Under the pieces are notes generated by a model. That model searched no databases. It was given only the letters and a program-made list of their open reading frames with translations, and was not told the origin of the DNA. From Lethocerus indicus (Eukaryota; Arthropoda; Insecta; Hemiptera; Belostomatidae): a stretch of DNA of 64,000 nt. The position numbers and the translations under genes are program-made. Each line of letters starts with the position of its first letter. Position 1 is the first letter of the stretch. Shown piece after piece: positions 24,221 to 37,343 of this stretch. Location: assembly GCA_019843655.1 (NCBI GenBank), contig JACDQD010000002.1:11482393-11546392 (forward strand), given 5' to 3'.

Positions 24221-25042
24221 GTAAGTAAATAGTTGTTAATATAATTACTTTTTTATTATTTATGGGGTTCATACAATTCGGAATACTTGGACCACACTTT
24301 CACGAATCTTAGCCAACTGCACTTCAATTTGCCATCCTTCATTCATGATTGAAACAAATTGAATGGCGCAATTGGCTCGTTAACCTTATCATCATATGAA
24401 TGACCGAGAAATTTCTCTCTGAAATATCGCCCTACCGGTTGTTGTATAGGCAGTAACAGTTGTATTAGCCGTGGTCCTGTCCGGGATGTTGCTTATCCCC
24501 GAATCGGCTATTTGGCGCGCGAATTGGGATTGGGCTGTAGCGTTGACGCTGCATTTGGCCGAGGTGTTCTCAGGTGTGTCGGCTTGTTATTAGCCCGCGG
24601 CGCTCGGATTACAGCCGGCTCCTCCTAATGCCTGAACTTTAATCACTCCGGCCGGGCAGCCCAAGTTGTTGCCAAGAGAGTTGGCCAAAGCTGCTTAGTG
24701 TGGCACTTTTCACCCCCCGTGTTGTCCTTTATAATTAGCCCTCGGGACTTGGCCTCGTCCCCCCCCCTCACCCCGCGAAGCCACATTTTGTAACTTATCT
24801 TTAGCCAATCGTTGCCTTCAAGTATTCCGACCGGTCTCCCGTCAAGTTTAGCCGAGAATGTCAGTATTGCGTCCCTCACGTTCATTTAATAAACAAGGTA
24901 ACGATCGCAGATAATTTTTAAAAATATTTCTGAGACACTTATAACCACCGATGGTCCGTACCATTCTGGCGCCCCTGTCTCCTCTATAGGGACTGAAGCA
25001 CGTCAGACGATTACAGGACAGACGGGTGATACTGGAATTAGT

Positions 25043-25074
25043 ATTAGTCTAAAACTGGTCTAGAATAGACTAAT
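25043..25074. repeat. 9-bp inverted repeat
   Basis: ATTAGTCTA (25043-25051) and TAGACTAAT (25066-25074) pair perfectly around a 14-nt loop. Confidence 0.45.
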
Positions 25075-25189
25075 TCGACGTAATGTAAACATTTATTGTA
25101 ATATTGTAATATCGTATTACCAACAAAACTATCCGAAGGAGTACTGTATATTTTTCATCACTATTAAGATTTCATGTCCCCTCTCGTAG

Positions 25190-25206
25190 CTGGTCTTACA
25201 GCTATG
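25190..25206 (+). other. 17-nt microexon candidate
   Basis: A pyrimidine-rich acceptor (TTCATGTCCCCTCTCGTAG, ending 25189) and a strong donor (GTAAGTAG from 25207) enclose only CTGGTCTTACAGCTATG. All three frames are open. Fifty bases downstream TTTAATTTTCAG|GTAGTA (25259/25260) is a further, weaker AG|GT junction. Whether this is spliced in any transcript cannot be told from sequence. Confidence 0.25.
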
Positions 25207-25689
25207 GTAAGTAGAGGACCTACCCACAAGTACTTCAAGCCGCTGTATTTAATTTTCAGGTAGTATTATTATGAAACTGTTCATTTTTATGAACGGGGAG
25301 GGGCATAGTTCATGGTTATCATGATTTCGTTCGATTTTTTCTGCTCTTTTCTTTTAAAAACGAATGATCCGAATGCGAGTGCATTTTAATTCTAGGAAGT
25401 GTTTCAGTTTAAAAGTGCTCGATTCGTTAAGTACTCGTGGTATTCCATATTTTCCTCGTTATGTCGATCAAGATTCCAGAGAATAGTTCCATTATTGCTT
25501 GATATATTCATTATTGTAATTGTTATTGTTAAAAGTTCTTGCGGAGACGGTCTGCCGTAATATAATGTTCCGGCATATTACCAACTAATAACGGCGAATC
25601 TGTCCGCGCCTGCGAGTTAATTGAATCTGACATAAAGTCAGGACTCAGTAACATCTAAAGTGTTGTTTGCTAATTTAACTGCGCAGCTC

Positions 25690-25774
25690 AGATTTAATTA
25701 GCGGCCGCCATCTTGTGTTTTACAGTAATTTGGTGGTACTTCACAAATTCGAGATTTAATATATGCGGCCGCCA
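25690..25774 (+). promoter_or_regulatory. Direct repeat with NotI/YY1-like sites
   Basis: AGATTTAATTAGCGGCCGCCA (one base beyond twenty if read in full; 25690-25710) recurs as AGATTTAATATATGCGGCC plus GCCA (25752-25774). Each copy holds the rare 8-bp GCGGCCGC. The first continues GCCGCCATCTTG (25704-25715), a YY1/Pho-type site often found near transcription starts. The spacing is 62 bp. Confidence 0.4.
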
Positions 25775-28459
25775 CGAGTTATAAAACTTATAGCTTAACT
25801 TCTCTTTCTTCTTCTGAAGGGTTTAATTTTGTTTTCTTAATTTCATTTCAAAACTTGTTGAAAGAGTACTAGATTACAGATGTCTTGCTATAATCTGACA
25901 GGCGAATGTACCGACCCAAATATGATGCGAAACTGATTATAATTTATTTATAATTAATTATTTATGTCGCTTTATTGGTTTCTAATTTTATCGCCCAATT
26001 TATGATAAATTTTGTAGTATCATGTCGAATACAAATATTTGTTAATGGCTGCTTTTATGTCGGTATTTGAGAATGGGAACTGAATGGGCTATTGTTGTAT
26101 TCCAAAACGTATTTGAAAATTTATAAAAATTTATATAATTATATACTGCTGTGCGATTATCGTCACTTGTTTGATTTTCTTCTGTCGATTCTTAGGTCCT
26201 AAATCTTTCGTTTTTGTTAACATTCCGATAGTAATGACGTGAGGTACTTAAAGGTGGGCAATGAAATTACCCTGCCAGAATTGTCCCTACGTTGGCCTTG
26301 TGTACTATGCTCTTATCTTATAGGATTCCATTAAAAAAATATTCGTATATAGTCAGTTGAACTCAGAATTTGGAAAAGGGTGGTCATACTGTTAGGTCCT
26401 TTAGTATTATTGTTGGGAGAATGTTTCCGACCTATTTGCATCCTTGTCGATGGGCCGCGTTCCCAATTGATTTTGGCAGAATGCAACGGGTAATAAATTG
26501 GACGAGGCTTGTTGCGTCTGGGTGTAAGGTTGTAACATAACTCCGGTACCGGTTTTATTAAGGCGGCTTTTATTACGTCCTGTTTTTTACCCTTTTAATC
26601 CCCCACCAGGTCTCAATTAATTGCATTTCACACTGCAAACCGAGTGCCCTCCAACACAAACCCGGTTCCCTGTTTCCGTTTTTCACCATTTGGGTTTCGG
26701 TTTTTTTCCCACTCTTTTGTTCAATTAAAGGTCGCCGGTTTTAACAGTTGATAAATATTACATGATGACGTTTCCAAGCCAAAAAATTGTCAGTTTTTTT
26801 TTCTTATTTCGTTTGAATCCCTTTAAAGTATCACCTTTCATTCAAACACTTGTTTAATTTCAAGCCCCCCCCCACCCAATAATAATTACAACAATTTTTT
26901 AGTTGATGAAATATAATTCTTTGTAATGGGTAAAGAATAAAATACTCTTGTAGCTCAAAAAAATTAAAATTTCAAAATTCAAGAATATTTTAGTCGTATT
27001 ATTTTGTTGTCTTGTTCACATTTGAATATGTGCATAATCGATGGTCATTATTCCTTTATAATCCAGTATGAATTGCATGAGGAATTGCTTTCAAACATAA
27101 GATGACCAGTGATATATAATTTAGCCCACTTTCATGTGTTTTAATGACTACACACGTAGAATTGGTTATTATCTATAATGAAGACGCAAGGGCGCTCCAT
27201 AATAACTTTGCCGGAACTACTATTTTACTTGTGCCCGTCTTATGAGTGTGTACGAAATGCATAACTAGATGGATGGTTATTTACAATTCAAATTATCCAG
27301 GTGGATCGTTGGGGGTGAACTCACATTGCGGTATCATAAAGCGATAAAAATAAGCATATAAATATATTAGAAATTAATTCAAATATATCGTTTAGGTCGC
27401 CAAGGGGTGGTCGTAAATTCGGACCGAAGGAGAGAGTGGGCCGGCATAGTTCTGATAAACCAATTTTGCCAACTGCAAAATAGCATTTCCGATATTCGAG
27501 CTTTCGAAATTCCGCCTACACTTTTTCACTTTTACGCTCCAGTTTTCGAATTCCGTAATCATTTTAATTGGGCGATGGCAACGTCGGTCAGCAAACTGGA
27601 TTATTTAAACTGGTGCAGACGTTTCAGTATTTTTTTATTTTCTGCGCGTTGTTTGATGTGAAGTATTTGGGCAGAAATGTCCCGGTGGATATTGTTTAAT
27701 CTGACGGGGAATACGTTATTGGACGTAAGACTGGGTTTACACATGTTATCGATTCATTATTGCAGATTATTAGCGATTTAGTTTTAAATCCCGAGACGAA
27801 TTACTATCCCAGTATATTGGAAATGTGTGGATTTAGAAAACGCACTAATTCATCATTGTAATTAATTCCTATCAGTGTTAATTGTACACAATCCGAAGCA
27901 CATTACGACCGCCCAATCTAATCTTCGGCTTACAACAACAAATGATATTCCGATGTTAATGCAATTATCTGACACATTCAAATCGATCGGTTTCGGGCCC
28001 TATATTCCTACCCGAATTGGAAATGTATGTCCTACATGCCTTGTTATATAATTATGTCGCATTCTCTGGTATTATTCATGGAATTATTCCTCATTTAATG
28101 AATCTATAATCCTAATATAATTAGAATAATTCATAAGGTATTTAATATCGTATAAAACATCGATAAGACATGTGAGCATTTGTTTGAACAGTTTGTTTTA
28201 TTCCTTTCCCCTTTTTTGTTTTGCAAGGTGGGTCTTATTATGGAGAGTGATAACATGATAACATTTAAGTTTGGTAAATTATTTATTTTTCCCCATTTCA
28301 GTTGGGATTGCTGTAGTCTAATGATTAATCAATGGATGGAATCATCACATGGTTCACTTTACCATCCCTTTTTTTCTATCACCCCTGTTATTTCTTGAGC
28401 CCTGAACGAAATAGGCGCGGGTCTCCGTAATTTGTATGCCTCGTGTTGTATGTTTGCAG

Positions 28460-28503
28460 AGATAGACGGTTCTAAATGCTGGACTAAAGTATATAATTGG
28501 TGG
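28460..28503 (+). CDS. Candidate internal coding exon (44 nt)
   Basis: The exon is bounded by the acceptor TGTATGTTTGCAG (AG at 28458-28459) and the strong donor GG|GTGAGT at 28504. Two frames hit stops immediately; the third is open and reads IDGSKCWTKVYNWW after two leading bases, so a spliced codon would be needed at its start. I do not recognise the peptide. The strand agrees with the recursive-splice candidates at 24179 and 57397, so it might belong to the same transcript, but no neighbouring exon has been linked to it. A 44-nt open interval between good splice sites can arise by chance in 64 kb. Confidence 0.2.
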
Positions 28504-28714
28504 GTGAGTTAATCGATGCTCCAGCATAATTGGGCAATTACAATTGAATTCCGGTTGGGGCCACGCCTCTGCTTCCCGCACGCACAAATTCACTCTCTCT
28601 GTCTCACCCCCATGTTTAATAGTCGTTTTCTAGTCCCTGTTCGGTTGAAATATTGAAAAGGCCATTTGCAACAAACATCCGCCAATCGGATTACATCTCT
28701 CCCCTTTTACATCA

Positions 28715-28732
28715 CTCTCTCTCTCTCTCTCT
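28715..28732. repeat. (CT)n microsatellite
   Basis: Nine CT units; complementary in type to the AG tracts at 16673 and 22725. Confidence 0.8.
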
Positions 28733-30322
28733 ATCTCCATCCCACTGTCTCAATTGTGATACGCGCTCGAGTGCTTACATGCACATGTTATAGTTGATCT
28801 AGTTCCCATCTGACTTCAAGTTGAGCTATATAATATGTAATATTTAATGTTAGTCATGGGACAGAATAATTTCTAGTGGTGAAACCAACTCCGAACTAAA
28901 AGAAAACTGAAGCATATATATAACCCGACCGTTTTGCAGTTCCATATTGTGTTGAATTTAAAACCCATTGATAAATGTACGCATTCAATACTCGGCAGAC
29001 ACTCTATCCAGAATTACTTTTTCAGTGTAATAGTTTCTTAGAGATTTTTCTAATAGTATACTTACTGTGAGGCAATTCTCCAATCTCATTATTTTAATTA
29101 ATCTCACTTGAAGAAAAAATTATTCACTCGAGTTTCGAAAGTTTTTCACTGTCCGGGTAATTTCTAGTGGTCCGTTTTTCGTTTCTCAAACAACGGTTGT
29201 TTGCCTTATAACAAAGAGAGACTGCTTCATTTCCTTTTAATCTATTCAATGCAATATATTATTGCTCAGCCTAATTAAAACTCATTTGGCTGTATGCAAT
29301 TAAAATGAAAGACTTAAATTAAAATGAATATCGCTTGAACGACTCATTTTTATCCAAGAAAACAAAATCAGAATATCTATTTCTCGCAGCTTCATTCTTG
29401 AATACAAGCATAAACGAATGAAGAAAATTATTAAATATTCAGGACACAGTAGTGATGAAAATTATTATTCAATAACAACCGAGTAAAGTTCTCATATTCG
29501 TCTTTTGCTTATATTTGTACTCAATCATTTTGTATGCCTGCTTGACAGTATAAAACCTGTCCCATTTTTGGGCGTGAAACAAATTATCATTAAATAAAGC
29601 TGGAAATTGGATGCTATATAATATGAATAATTCCATAAATGAGAACAGTAGTGCGTCCCCTAGTCTGTCGGTCAGAACCCATCTTGTCCCAAGTCAATTA
29701 TTCCTGCTCGCAGTAAATATTATCGCATTCAGAATTTTACAGTTTTTATACCGTATCCGATCGAAAAATATATTTGGAGACACTTAGATCCAAACCGATC
29801 GAAAATCACTGTTCTATCTGGCGCCAGTATCAGGAATGAGCTCGCGTGCGATATGCGGCAAGTGGTATTCGGAAGCTGAGTACGCGTGTGTATGTGCGGA
29901 TGCAGAGTGTAAAACAAAGGATGGGAATGGGGAGTGCACCGGAAATTCGCCCTGTTTCCGGATTCGCATGCTGAACTCAAATTTGTTGCCGGCCCGCTGA
30001 AATACAGTTTTTGGAGTGCCAGAGATCCGACGATATATAGCCGTATTTATTGAACCACTTGTCACCCGCTCGGTTAAGCCACTAAAGTGCGTTTTAAATG
30101 GGCCTACTTTCGTTTTGATCAGTCAGAGGAATATTGCCATCCCACTAATAAACATCCCCCTCTATGTCGGACGTACGGAATCAGTTTTCAATTTTGGTTC
30201 CATTGCGATTGGGTACCAGAGTTCTCGAATAGTCAGTTATACAGTATTAAATAGTACCGCATCCCCTTAATACTTAATACCGTACTGCTACAACTTATAG
30301 GTAATATGCGTATATTATATGT

Positions 30323-30325
<3 letters not shown>

Positions 30326-30367
<42 letters not shown>
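30326..30367. repeat. (TA)n microsatellite
   Basis: Twenty-one AT/TA units, the longest simple repeat in the window; open frames crossing it are artefacts. Confidence 0.92.
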
Positions 30368-30369
<2 letters not shown>

Positions 30370-32571
30370 CTAATTCCGCTTGTGAAATCACAAGTCAAGT
30401 TCACTTGACATATAAGAAAATTTATCTGAATGTTTTTCCCGCATTTGATATTTGTCCAATTCGGAATGAAATGTGGGTGTTGGATAGAATGGAATATTTT
30501 TTCGCATTTTTTCCGTCGAAACAATTCCTAATATGCCATTAATCAGTTTGATAACGGTGGAATATTTAGTCCCGCCGTTGTTAGTTCGGCATTCTCGTTT
30601 GTCGCTAATGGCAGGAATTTGTGCTGGTTTCCTGGCCAAATATCTCCGATTCTCTCGTATAACAGAATGTGTCAGAGAACCCTGGCTTTCCTGCTTCGAA
30701 CGGCTTTCAATATTTTCAGTATGGCTTATCAGCGTACTGAAATTCTCAATATCCAAAAATTAATTAGTCAAATCAATTAACCAAAATCGGAATTTCACGA
30801 GTAATAAAATACCGGCTTTTAATTTATTTATATTACTGTTATACATGTGGTTTTCAAACAGCCTTAAAATTGTGTACGTATTTATTTAAAACCATCCTCT
30901 CATTAGGATTTCGCAACAACAATCCGTTTTAGCAAATCAATCCTACAGTTTCATCCGTTGAATTAAAGCTAAGCAATAAAGTGGGGACCGAAGCACCAAT
31001 CTAATTGAATTAGAATCAAACTCGGAATTAGAAACAGTGGGATTTCGTCACCTGCAGAAATAAACCCGCTCAAATTATCGGTTCATTTAAATTTTATAAA
31101 GTGTTCATTAAAACCCGGTCTGGGTACATAAATGATATTACTCCTACTCTTGGTGTATACCCACATTTTTTTTCTGGGGTATGAATATTCAAATGGCTAG
31201 TTTAATTTTACCTCTCAATGCATCCCGTTTCTATTGTTAGTTGTTTCAATATTGTCACAGATACTATTAGAAATACAGTGGTATTCGAATATGGCTGCTG
31301 AATATTGGACGTATAAAGTTTTGTTTTTTCTATGGCAAATAGCAAAAGATTGTTCTTCACTAATATTCCCTTTTTTGATTTGCAACAACACCGAACTGGT
31401 AATGTACATTTAGGGTCACAAAGTAAAATGAAAACCAATAAATGGAACAACAAATAGAACGCTTTCCTTTTTTTGTTAAAATGTTAATCTTCTCTTTTTA
31501 ATATTTGTAGAGTGATGTGTGACGCGACGGCTTTTATCAAATGCGGTACATGTTATTCCACTTTGGCCTTTTGTATGTTTCAATTTTGTTTTGAGAAATT
31601 TCGCCGGCGACCTCCCATATTTCAACTCTTGTAGCCAGTCATTTCTGTGACAAGCGAACTTATCGTTATTGTACTTTCAATTTTTGTTTTTTTCACAGTT
31701 GGATTTCTAACGGGAAACTACCTGCTGATAAGATATCCTCATAGGACTTCATATAAAAGGATTTTATTTTATATAAAATATGGTTAAAATTTTTTCAATT
31801 AGGTTCTGAAAAGTTAATTTCTTTTATTGGGCTTCCCAACACTGGTTTTGCAGTTTAATGAGATACTTTTATTATTTATAATTTAAGCGATTAGATGTTA
31901 GTGAGAGTGAGGATATTGAGGGGGGATGAGCGCAAGGTAGGTTGAGTATATTGGCTGTCCGAAAGACAGTTTTGCGGGTTGGATGCGACGCCTGGGGCGT
32001 TGTTTCCCGTTTGAGATGGCGATTAACATATTAATTGATCGGGTACCGGCCCCCTATGAGCTCGGTCGCCCTATGAGCCCACTCTTACCGCAAGCCAACT
32101 ATTCCTCCTTACCATCTTTAAGCCTAACCGTGATCATACCAGAACCCGGCTGCGTTCAAGCTGCCTCTCCTCAGAACGGGGTGGGGAAACAACAACGGTG
32201 GGGACGGGAAAAATAAGTATTTCTAATTTAATTTTGCCGAGAAACCCTTTTATTAATTTTTTAATTAATTAAAACCATTTTTGCCTCTTCAAAATACAAT
32301 GCCATTAAAATAAAGTAGTCAGCTCTCTACGCAGCTCTGCTTCGTTAAATACTACAAAACACAAACGGATTTCATACGGAGACTTATTATTTAATTGAAT
32401 TCGAATTATTCATGTGATGAGATTATAGAAGGAATAAAATTGAAAGCGATAGCGGTCAATCCAATGTTGTCGTACAGACGGAACATTGAAAAAGGAAATC
32501 TCTTAGATTGAAGATGTTGAAAATTATTTTCTAAAACAATTATTTTATTCTATTAGTATTATTACGCTTAC

Positions 32572-32629
32572 CTTTACCGCGTGTAAGGAAAGTGGCCAGA
32601 TTGTATTTCTTGCCCCAGAATTCCTCCAT
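32572..32629 (-). CDS. Candidate first coding exon, MEEFWGKKYNL...
   Basis: On the minus strand a TAA is followed directly by an ATG (32629) whose frame reads MEEFWGKKYNLATFLTRGK. It ends at the good donor AAAG|GTAAGC at 32572/32571. The exon is 58 nt, 19 codons plus one base. The first residues resemble the N-terminus of fatty-acid-binding proteins, where an MEEF-V-GKKYKL-like start is common, but the conserved serine/asparagine/phenylalanine/aspartate stretch that should follow is absent, so this may be coincidence. No second exon was found on this strand. Confidence 0.2.
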
Positions 32630-34639
32630 TTAAGGAAGTTGTTAACCTGCCGAGTTACGAGCGTCCCGAAAGTTCGTATATGGCGTTTACTGTTGCTGAT
32701 GATACGGACGAGAGATAAACTCTCTACTATTATCTCTAGAAATACAGAGGGGGTATCTGATTCTCTATTAACGAGAGCTTGGTTTTACCGTCTCCGCAGC
32801 CCTCGCCACCCTGTAATTATTACAAACTTATCTGGTCTGATAACCTCTGGTCCCGGTCGATCGGCGAAGGCTGTGGAGTTGTTCATTAACGCAGATCCGG
32901 TTCGGGCTCCCCCCGTTCTCAATCTAATTGGAAAACTCTAGTTCGACCCTCTTATTCGTTGTGAAACCAACAAATGATATATACCCTAGTCGTACGATTA
33001 AATACCCAATTTATATTATAATTTTCCAACAGGTTATTGACTTGCGCTTGGTGGTTATAAAGGTTATTAAGAAAACATTGGTTAAAACAATAATACAAAT
33101 AATTTTTCAACGTTTTATATTACATTAATTTGATCAATATTGTTTGCTGGTCATTTAATGCTTGCGATTATTTAATATTTAATACGAATTTCTAGCAGTT
33201 TTAAGCCAGGTGTTGAATTTTCGACTAGTACAATAAAATGTTTTTTAATGAATTCATTAGAAATGTTGAAAATATCACTAGAATCAGAAATAATCACTTC
33301 TGATGCAGTTGTAACTCAAATGAGAGAAATGGCGAAATTGTCGCCCAGCCTCAACCTCCTCCTCATCTCCTCCTAGACGATGTCTCGGAACACGTGCAGT
33401 GTTAAATTCCTGTAGTTAGAATTGATCTGTCGCGAATGTTTTCCTTTTTTTTTAATTTTTTACTTCCGCAAATTCATATCTTCATATTCTGAATATATTC
33501 ATATATTCTTTGTGTGGGCTATTTTCCCGCGGCTTTCCGGTGTATTTCTTGGTCGTTAGGACGGCGCCGAGAGGACGGTACCGCGTCATGCTCAGGGCCG
33601 CGCTTCTATCATCATCAGGACACAGACGCCGAGGCATATAACAGAGGCGAGCGCGAGGCGATAATGAATTGCCCCCTTACCATAACACACATACGTGCGC
33701 ACTCTCAGTCCCACACGGCGCGTACTTCTTCAAGCGAGGCGCCACTCATTGTTCAAAGTTAATTGGGTCGGTGGCTGAAGAGGTTAATGTGTCTCCTCCA
33801 TAACCCCGAACCTCCCTCTCTATGTGTCTCAACGCCCTTTTTCATTACTAGTTGACTTCTTGTTCGAGTTTAATTTACTGGCTCCGCCATAAAGAGTGGT
33901 TGGCTCACTTATTGGCGCAGCCCGTCTGGCAGAATGTTTGCGTCTTCTGTTATGAGGTCGCCGCAATTTATTTTCTTTTCATTAACCTAACTCTCTCAAC
34001 GTCTAGGCTCGATAAATGTTTTACTGGGAAAATGTTAATAGCTTTTGCGATGTCTGTGTGGTAAAAACAATAATTGCGCTGGCATAAAATGGTAACACAT
34101 TCGAGTTATTGGTCTATATTTTAAGAATCTAGAATACTATGCTCCGTCGTGGATCACAAATTCATTTTCTTAGGATATCTCAAGTAGAATATTCCCAATA
34201 TGTATCGTCATAATTATTTTTGTTTCTTTTAGTTAGCTCTTTTTTGTTTATGGCCATTTATAAATTTTAGTGTGTCAATCAACTATATATAATTAAGAGT
34301 ACACTATTTTATTGAATTGATAAATGATATCGAAAATTAATGTCAATGGTAATTAACCTTTTCCTCGCGAGTACATTTAGTAACTCATGCTGCCTTTGGG
34401 TAAGGTATTTTTGATTCGCTACATTGTTGTAAAAGACTGAGACCACATCGGTCAACAGACTACCACACGCTATTTATGCCATATTTATTTTATGTTGTTA
34501 ATGTCAGCTCTACCTTCTGATAAGCAAATGTGTCAGTTTGCGGCGCGCACGAAATATCGACCTATTTCGTGTTAATGCTACCTAGCGGAACACTGCGGAA
34601 CTGTTGAGCTCTGTCGCCCCGTTTTAGTACAACGGCCCG

Positions 34640-34653
34640 CCGCCAGATGGCAG
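34640..34653 (+). promoter_or_regulatory. CTCF-like insulator motif
   Basis: CCGCCAGATGGCAG agrees with the CTCF core CCRSYAGRKGGCRS at all 14 positions. The motif is conserved between vertebrates and insects. Occupancy would depend on chromatin context, which sequence cannot show. Confidence 0.5.
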
Positions 34654-35810
34654 CATGTACTCTACGATATACTTTAGGAGCTCATAATACATGTTACTAC
34701 TATAAGCGTGGCATTTCTCTAGTAATATACCGTTAAATGCCTGCAATATAGACGACAGGAAAATAATGAATTGAAAACTATAGGTTTTAGCTATATATAA
34801 ATTTAAATTTATATAAAACAAATTAATGCACCTAGATTGTAAACTCTTGATTATACAAACGGTTTTGGGTTATTTCCTTTGATATCCTTTTGTTTTAATC
34901 ACTATGCTCACAGTAAAGTATTTGTGCAAATATTATAAAATAATATATATATTACAATAATACTTACATGTAATAATACGCTTTCTATCTGCGAAAAAGT
35001 AATCATAATAAAATTATATTCGTCACTAGTTTGGTACTAGGTTCAACTGATATTTTAACTTCTTGTCGTCTTCAGTGGCGTTATGTCTGTAAATTACTCA
35101 GGCACCTACTCATATTAGTTTACGTTCGAGCAACTATGGTTTGCCATGTTTAGAATATGGTCTAAAAAATAATAAATGAACCGCGTTTTTTTTCAACCGT
35201 CGATACAAAGAAAGATAAAAGCAGTTTGGCAGTTGCCCGCTTTGGCGCTAAGTGTGGTCATACTGGAGGCGCAACTGGCGGTAGACTGGTGAACTCGTTG
35301 GACGCAATCCCGCCTTTTCCGTGGTATTGATCCCTGCTATCGCAAGCCGGATTTTCAAAGTGTTTCCACGTTTCCACGCTGGATAGCGTCTGCTGTACGA
35401 TTGTCGACCCTTGCCCTGTTAAGGATGATTTTCAATTTTAATATTTTTTCGTGAGCACATTAGAGAAATATACTGAAATAGTTGTGTGCCATTTTACAAA
35501 AAAATAATACTTATTGTGACATAACCTCTAGTAGGAACTGCATGTTAATGACCAATTAGTACATTGAAGTTCTTCTTACTATTCTTCTCCCTATGCATTA
35601 TATTTAATCCCAATGCCGTTTGAGGATGAAGTTCTGAGTTGCTTATAATATGTTTTGATGCTCTTTTGTGATTCCATGCTGTCGCTACGTATATATGTAT
35701 ATAAATAGCATTTTCTATTCTATTTATTCACTGACAGAAATTGATTTATAGATTAGGCTTGATTTCGGGGATGGATCAGAATCTTTTTCGTTCTAAAATA
35801 TATGCATTTC

Positions 35811-35852
35811 ATCGTGTTAATAATATTAATCATCGTATTAATAATATTAACA
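35811..35852. repeat. Two-copy 21-bp tandem repeat
   Basis: ATCGTGTTAATAATATTAAT (35811-35830) and ATCGTATTAATAATATTAAC (35832-35851) are adjacent with few differences, followed by a decayed third fragment. Confidence 0.5.
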
Positions 35853-36740
35853 ATATTAGTAATACCAGATGAAAATCTCGCCTCGTTATGACTCTCCGGT
35901 TGTTTGCCATGGCAGAAACCCTAAACTCAGTACGGTGAAAGCCCCCAAACAACATTAAGTGGAAAAATATGTTATTTGTTAGATCCACGAATAAACCACA
36001 TTCTTTAGTTATTCCAAACGTAGTATCAGGTTTATGGTTATAATTTTATTTGATGACATAATAAACCTATAGTATAACGTTCACGTAAGTATCTCCAAAA
36101 TGCATTTATACTTAAATGTACCATTGTGAGCCCTGAATGATACCCGGGTAATGTGGTGTTCTTAAACTTCTCCCAAAGTAAATTATTCATTGAAAGGAAC
36201 TTCCTCCTGAAAAGGATAGCCTCTTTATTTGTTCATTTCCTCCCGCTTCTCTGGCCAATGTTGAATTTTTGTTATTCTCTCATTCCGTGGACTTTCTCCA
36301 TTACCTGTGTAATTCAATAGCCTACTTTGTACTCCCAGAATTATTTAAAGTCTGGTGGACAAAAACGACAGGAGAGCTTTTGTGGACTCTTGTATTCTCG
36401 TTGTTTCCTGAACACTTCTTTTTACTTTTCCCATTACCGAAATCTGTTCGATTAGAAAAATAAATAGGCATGGAAACTTGTTGTTTTTGGGAACTTTTTG
36501 TTTCCATAGTAATTACTATGTAAGTACCGAAAGAAGATCAGAAGCAAATATTTAATATGAAATTTCATACAGTTTGGATGATAGTTGGACAAAGTTATTA
36601 GACGAAGTTAAGAGATTAGCTTTATATTCTGGCTCGTGACATTCAGGCTATCCTTGCCTTCTCTGCAGTCAGAGAGGTCCAGATATATTCAGATCTGACG
36701 CATACATTGGCGAAAATGGTGGTCGCAAATGTGTTCGGGA

Positions 36741-36761
36741 ACTGAAATTTCAGTGACGTCG
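36741..36761 (+). promoter_or_regulatory. Perfect 14-bp palindrome fused to CRE-like site
   Basis: ACTGAAATTTCAGT (36741-36754) is perfectly palindromic and its last T starts TGACGTCG, seven of eight matches to a cAMP response element. The surrounding 36640-36960 is a GC-richer, CpG-containing stretch that could be a promoter or enhancer. Confidence 0.3.
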
Positions 36762-37343
36762 TCTCCGTCAGAAGCAGCACCAGTTTATCGTCCCAATTCG
36801 CCGATTCGGTTTTACGCTCGATCGGTTTCAGTTTCTCCCAACCGCCAGTAGCGTTGCGTCAGTGAATCGAATTGCGGGTGAAACACTGTTAAGGACGATA
36901 GAGAGGGACCGAAACCGACCCAGCGGACAGACATTTACAGCCAGCGAGGCTGAAAAAGAACACTGTCCAACATATCACCTCGCTGATGGTACGTTACTGA
37001 TGATTTTTCCATCCCTCCGTGAACCCCTCGCTTAGGCGTTTCCGTTTTACGCGGTAACTTTAGATGATATGGCGGCGGGGGTGGAGAAGGGAGAGCAGAA
37101 AATTGGTACCCGCCAGTGGTGTCGGCTAGCCGAGGTTGAACTAGCACCGGGACCGCTCTCTGAAGCTGGAAATAGGTAGAGCTGGAAGTAGACAGAGGGC
37201 CGCAATCCGAGCCTATTAGGCAAATTCAGAGGCCTCCCCAGCAGGGACTGGAGCCAACAGTGGAGTCACTTTGTGCCCCCATCAATATGATCTCCGATCA
37301 ATTATGTTACGACGGGACATGGACCCAAACGGAATTATAAAAA

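Larger units (their letters stand above)
28504..34639. other. Non-coding stretch
   Basis: Contains the long TA repeat, the minus-strand exon candidate near 32.6 kb and a 122-codon minus frame (30388-30756) opposite a 76-codon plus frame. Otherwise nothing is supported. An acceptor-like TTTTCCAACAG at 33031 leads into a 31-codon frame without a donor. Confidence 0.5.

Noticed and set aside
30306..30756. Frames crossing the TA microsatellite and a 122-codon minus frame
   Set aside because: Repeating IY codons come from the TA tract; the 122-codon frame has no ATG at its start and is about the length expected once or twice by chance.
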